DNA from: AC-69 sp044869895
GTDB lineage: Bacteria; Actinomycetota; UBA4738; HRBIN12
Length of the DNA: 22,271 nt
Reading direction: 5' to 3'
NCBI GenBank assembly: GCA_044869895.1
Contig: JBIOXZ010000041.1
Span: 1-22,271 of the forward strand
Under the pieces are notes generated by a model. The model was given only the letters and a program-made list of their open reading frames with translations, had not been told where the DNA came from and made no database searches. The translations under genes and the position numbers were made by a program. Below are positions 19,490 through 22,271 of the stretch, piece after piece (the first letter of the stretch is position 1; each line of letters opens with the position of its first letter).

Positions 19490-20944
19490 GTGAAGGGGAC
19501 GCTGGCGCGGACTCGTGACGCGCTCCGAAGCCATGATTTCCGGCGCCTGGTCGCCATCCGGTTGGTGAGCCAGTCCGCCGACGGCTTCTTCCAGGCCGCG
19601 CTGGTGGCGTCGGTGGTCTTCAACCCCGAGAAACAGAGCACCGCCTTGGGCTTCGCCATCGCCATCGCCCTGGTGTCGTTGCCGTTCTCAGCGGTCGGGC
19701 CGTTCACCGGCGTGTTCATCGACCGGTGGTCCAGAAGGGGGATCCTGGTAGTGACGCCCTGGATCCGAGCGGCGGTCGTGTGGGTCGCGCTGCTGAACCC
19801 CCGGACGGTGGCGGTGCCGTTCTACGTGGGCGTCGTCCTTGTGTTCTCAGTCAACCGGTTCTACCTGGCCACCGCCCAAGCAGTCGTGCCCCGCCTGGTT
19901 CCCACCGAGGACCTGCTGATGGCGAACTCGATCGCCACCGTCGGCGGGACCGTCGCGCTCCTGGCCGGCGTGTTCGTGGGAGGGTGGGTCTCCGACGTGG
20001 TCGGCAACGTGCCGGTGATCGTGGCGGCGGGGGCGATGTGGCTCGTCGGCTCGCTGATCGCCACTCGCATCACGTCGAGCCTCACACCGCACCTCCCGCC
20101 TGCCGACGCGGTGACCGACCAGATCCGACGGGTGGCCCGGGAGTTCGTGGACGGCATCGGTCGACTGGCTCGGACCCCCCGGGCGGTCGGACCGATCACG
20201 TCGATCACCATCGATCAGTTCGGGCAGGGCATCTTGCTCGTGCTCTCCCTTTTCGTGTTCCGCGAGCGGTATGGGGAGGGCGTCGGCTCCTTCTCCAACC
20301 TGATCGGCGCCGGTGGGGTTGGTGTCCTGATCGGGATCCTCACCGTGGGCAAGCTCGAGGAGCGGCTGGCCAAGGAACGGATCGTCGCCGGCGCGTTCGT
20401 CGTGGGGGGAGTCTGCCTGCTTGCGCTGTCGCTCCATCTGACCGGCCTCACCTTGCTGCTCGGCAGCTTCGCCGTGGGGCTGACCTTCGCGTGGAAGAAG
20501 ATCCCGGTCGATACGATGGTCCAGGAGGCCATCCCCGACGGTTACCGAGGGCGTGTGTTCGCCGTGTACGACGTCTCCTACAACCTGTCGAGGGTGATCG
20601 CGGCGTTCGTGGCCATCGCCATGCGTCGCTTGCTAGGCCCCGAGGTCTCGGTGGCCCTGATCGGGCTGGCGTTCGTCCTGTACGCCCCGGTGCTCCCCGG
20701 GTGGATCGGCCGCGCGCCCGAGCTCGTCGTCCGGTTCTACGAGGGCGGTCGAGCCCAGGAGTGGCCGCGAAGCGTCGTGTGGGGCGGCGTCGAGGAGCGC
20801 GCCGAGGTGCAACGATCGTGGATCGAGGAACGCGACGGCCAACGTCGGCGGTGGTTCCGGCTCGCCCTCGAGGACGGAACCGTCATCGAGGTGTCCGGGC
20901 CCGAGGGCGCCGGCACATGGCGCCTGGAACGCGAGCTGACCTAG
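19490..20944 (+). CDS. MFS transporter with ~75-residue soluble C-terminal domain
   Basis: A 484-residue major-facilitator protein of the DHA3/EntS-like kind. It starts RSHDFRRLVAIRLVSQSADGFFQAAL, has the A-motif-like GVFIDRWSRRGILV after the second helix and FRERYGEGVGSFSNLIGAGGVGVLIG in the second half. About 10-12 hydrophobic segments end near residue 407. The remaining ~77 residues (from RAPELVVRFYEGG through RSWIEERDGQRRRWFRLALEDGTVIEV to TWRLERELT) are charged, beta-rich and not part of the MFS fold. They look like an appended cytoplasmic domain, perhaps a small beta domain such as DUF6504-like, which I cannot confirm. GTG 19490 is 6 nt after TAGGAT. The stop shares CTAG with the convergent MFS gene. 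Substrate unknown. Confidence 0.9.
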   Translation: MKGTLARTRDALRSHDFRRLVAIRLVSQSADGFFQAALVASVVFNPEKQSTALGFAIAIALVSLPFSAVGPFTGVFIDRWSRRGILVVTPWIRAAVVWVALLNPRTVAVPFYVGVVLVFSVNRFYLATAQAVVPRLVPTEDLLMANSIATVGGTVALLAGVFVGGWVSDVVGNVPVIVAAGAMWLVGSLIATRITSSLTPHLPPADAVTDQIRRVAREFVDGIGRLARTPRAVGPITSITIDQFGQGILLVLSLFVFRERYGEGVGSFSNLIGAGGVGVLIGILTVGKLEERLAKERIVAGAFVVGGVCLLALSLHLTGLTLLLGSFAVGLTFAWKKIPVDTMVQEAIPDGYRGRVFAVYDVSYNLSRVIAAFVAIAMRRLLGPEVSVALIGLAFVLYAPVLPGWIGRAPELVVRFYEGGRAQEWPRSVVWGGVEERAEVQRSWIEERDGQRRRWFRLALEDGTVIEVSGPEGAGTWRLERELT

Positions 20945-22266
20945 ACGGTCGCGGTCTCCTCGGTGGCCAGCTTGGGGTCGATGGGTGCCCCGGTGGCCGG
21001 GACCCCCACGACGTCCGGACGCCCGGCCATCGCCACGCGAGGCCGGCGGAGGCGCCGACGGGACAGCATCCACAGGCCGATCAGGCCCGTCGCCAAGGCG
21101 ATGAGTCCGCCCAGGGCGATCCCCGTCCTCGGGCCGAACCGGTCGGCCACCCAGCCAGCGATCGGCGCGCCGATCGGCGTCCCGCCCAGGAAGACCATGC
21201 CGTACAGGGCCATGACCCGGCCCCGCATATTGGCTCGCGAGCTCAGTTGGAGGGTGGAGTTGCCGGTGATCATGAAGACCATGCTGACGATCCCCATCGG
21301 CACGAGCACCAAGAGCTCCGACCAGAAGGTGGGCACGGCCGACGCCAGGACCGAGGCGGCGCCGAAGGCGACGGCCGCCACGGCCAGGCGCCGAGGGTTC
21401 GGCTCCTGCTGGCGGGCCATGGCCAACGCGCCGAGGAGCGAGCCGACGCCGAGGACGGACAGCATCGTCGCGTAGGTGCCCGCGTCGCCGTCGAAGACAC
21501 GCGTCGCCAGGACGGGGAACAGCACGGAGAAGTTGAACGAGAAAGTGAAGATGACGGCCATCCACGCGAGCGGCAGCAGCAAGCCCGGAGTCCTCCGGAC
21601 ATAGGCCAGGCTCTCGCGGAGCTGGCCCTTCCCCCGGACGGGGACGACCTCGCGATGGAGCTCGTCCGGCCGCATGGCGACGAGCGCCGCGATCACGGCC
21701 ACGTAGGAGATCCCGTTGAACAGGAAGCTCGGGGCCAGTCCGACCGTGGCGATCAACACGCCGGCCACGGCGGGGCCCACGATGCGCGTGCCGGTCATGA
21801 CCGCGCTGTTCAGGCTGACCGCGTTGGTGAGGTCCTTGTTCCCTACCATCTCGGCGTAGAAGCTCTGCCGCGCTGGGTTGTCGATGGCCGTCACGATCCC
21901 GGCGAACAGCGACAGCGCGTACACCATCCACAGCTCGGCCACCCCCGCGAACACCAGCACCCACAGCGCAAGCGCCTGGATGGCGAACGCGCTCTGGCTT
22001 CCGATCAGGATGACCCGCTTGTCCCGGCGGTCCGCCAGGAGCCCGGCCCATGCGCCGAGCAACAGGATGGGCCCGAAGTTCAGGGCCAGCTGGATCCCGA
22101 GGGCCACGCTGCTCCCCGTCAGCTTCAGCACCAGCCAAGCGGCTGCCACCGACTGCATCCACGTGCCGGTGACCGACACGATCTGGCCCACGAAGAACAG
22201 CCGGAAGTTCCGGGAGTGGGAGACGGAATGGAACGTCCGGTGGACGGCGAAGCCGACCTTGGTCAC
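20941..22266 (-). CDS. MFS transporter, EntS/DHA3-like
   Basis: About 441 residues with 12 predicted membrane helices. Typical parts are FHSVSHSRNFRLFFVGQIVSVTGTWMQSVAAAWLVLKLTGSS, GAWAGLLADRRDKRVILIG (the A-motif), DNPARQSFYAEMVGNKDLTNAVSLNSAVMTGTRIVGPAVAGVLI, and, in the second half, MRGRVMALYGMVFLGGTPIGAPIAGWVADRFGPRTGI. This matches the enterobactin exporter-like group of actinobacterial drug/siderophore exporters. The C-terminal ~35 residues are a Pro/Ala/Thr-rich tail. The earliest visible start is GTG 22266, only 5 nt from the window edge, so upstream signals cannot be judged and the true start may lie a little inside or outside. Convergent with the other MFS gene, with a 4-nt overlap. 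Confidence 0.92.
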   Translation of the reverse strand: MTKVGFAVHRTFHSVSHSRNFRLFFVGQIVSVTGTWMQSVAAAWLVLKLTGSSVALGIQLALNFGPILLLGAWAGLLADRRDKRVILIGSQSAFAIQALALWVLVFAGVAELWMVYALSLFAGIVTAIDNPARQSFYAEMVGNKDLTNAVSLNSAVMTGTRIVGPAVAGVLIATVGLAPSFLFNGISYVAVIAALVAMRPDELHREVVPVRGKGQLRESLAYVRRTPGLLLPLAWMAVIFTFSFNFSVLFPVLATRVFDGDAGTYATMLSVLGVGSLLGALAMARQQEPNPRRLAVAAVAFGAASVLASAVPTFWSELLVLVPMGIVSMVFMITGNSTLQLSSRANMRGRVMALYGMVFLGGTPIGAPIAGWVADRFGPRTGIALGGLIALATGLIGLWMLSRRRLRRPRVAMAGRPDVVGVPATGAPIDPKLATEETATV

Positions 22267-22271
22267 GACTC

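Noticed and set aside
1..22271. CRISPR, tRNA, rRNA, insertion sequence or phage elements
   Set aside because: No regularly spaced repeats, cloverleaf-like sequences, transposase or integrase motifs were seen on either strand.

Overview
The window is GC-rich, about two thirds G+C by eye, with strong G/C third-position bias. The best guess is an uncultured or soil-type member of the Actinomycetota. The reasons are an actinobacterial-type inositol-3-phosphate synthase translationally coupled to a PadR regulator, two ECF sigma factors with C-terminal extensions, a DrrA/DrrB-type exporter, a PAC2-family protein, and many genes that seem to be transcribed leaderless from TANNNT -10 boxes. I can support 32 protein-coding loci, three of them broken. 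I see no rRNA, tRNA, CRISPR array, insertion sequence, phage gene or replication origin, and no gene-free stretch longer than 300 bases.

Layout. 1-1425: a SigG-like ECF sigma factor with a SnoaL-like C-terminus, convergent with a small STAS protein. 1541-4349: a frameshifted DHFR-fold (RibD-C) gene, then an ECF42-type cassette of DGPF protein, PhnB-like VOC protein and ECF42 sigma factor, preceded by a sequence matching the reported ECF42 promoter. 4410-6574: a class III nucleotidyl cyclase with a cysteine-pair N-terminus, overlapped by a stand-alone 5'-3' exonuclease, then a cold-shock gene with a hairpin terminator. 6586-8639: an XRE/nucleotidyltransferase pair resembling a toxin-antitoxin module, a VOC protein, and a YCII/TfoX pair. 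8771-9962: two membrane proteins. 9976-11254: an ArsR regulator with one SRPBCC protein downstream and a second divergent from it. 11261-13659: a MarR regulator divergent from a DrrA/DrrB-type ABC exporter. 13670-13843: the C-terminal remnant of a cupin gene. 13857-16004: PAC2 protein, a DNA-3-methyladenine glycosylase I-like protein and a flavin-nucleotide-binding protein. 16041-17808: PadR and ino1 behind a long perfect palindrome. 17886-22266: a membrane-anchored protein, a frameshifted dienelactone hydrolase, and two convergent MFS transporters that share a CTAG stop.

How it works together. Most of the window is small regulatory cassettes: two ECF sigma factors, four one-component regulators (XRE, ArsR, MarR, PadR) and one putative cyclic-nucleotide enzyme, each beside one or two effector genes. 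All four one-component regulators have a recognisable inverted repeat at their own promoter. The least expected signals are non-coding: a CGATGAGT-N15/16-GGTC bipartite motif found three times within 1.5 kb around the first sigma factor; a TGTCGA-N17-CGAC element upstream of the DGPF gene; and a repeated -10 box lying 6-9 nt before the start codon at ten genes. No wholly new multi-gene system is evident.
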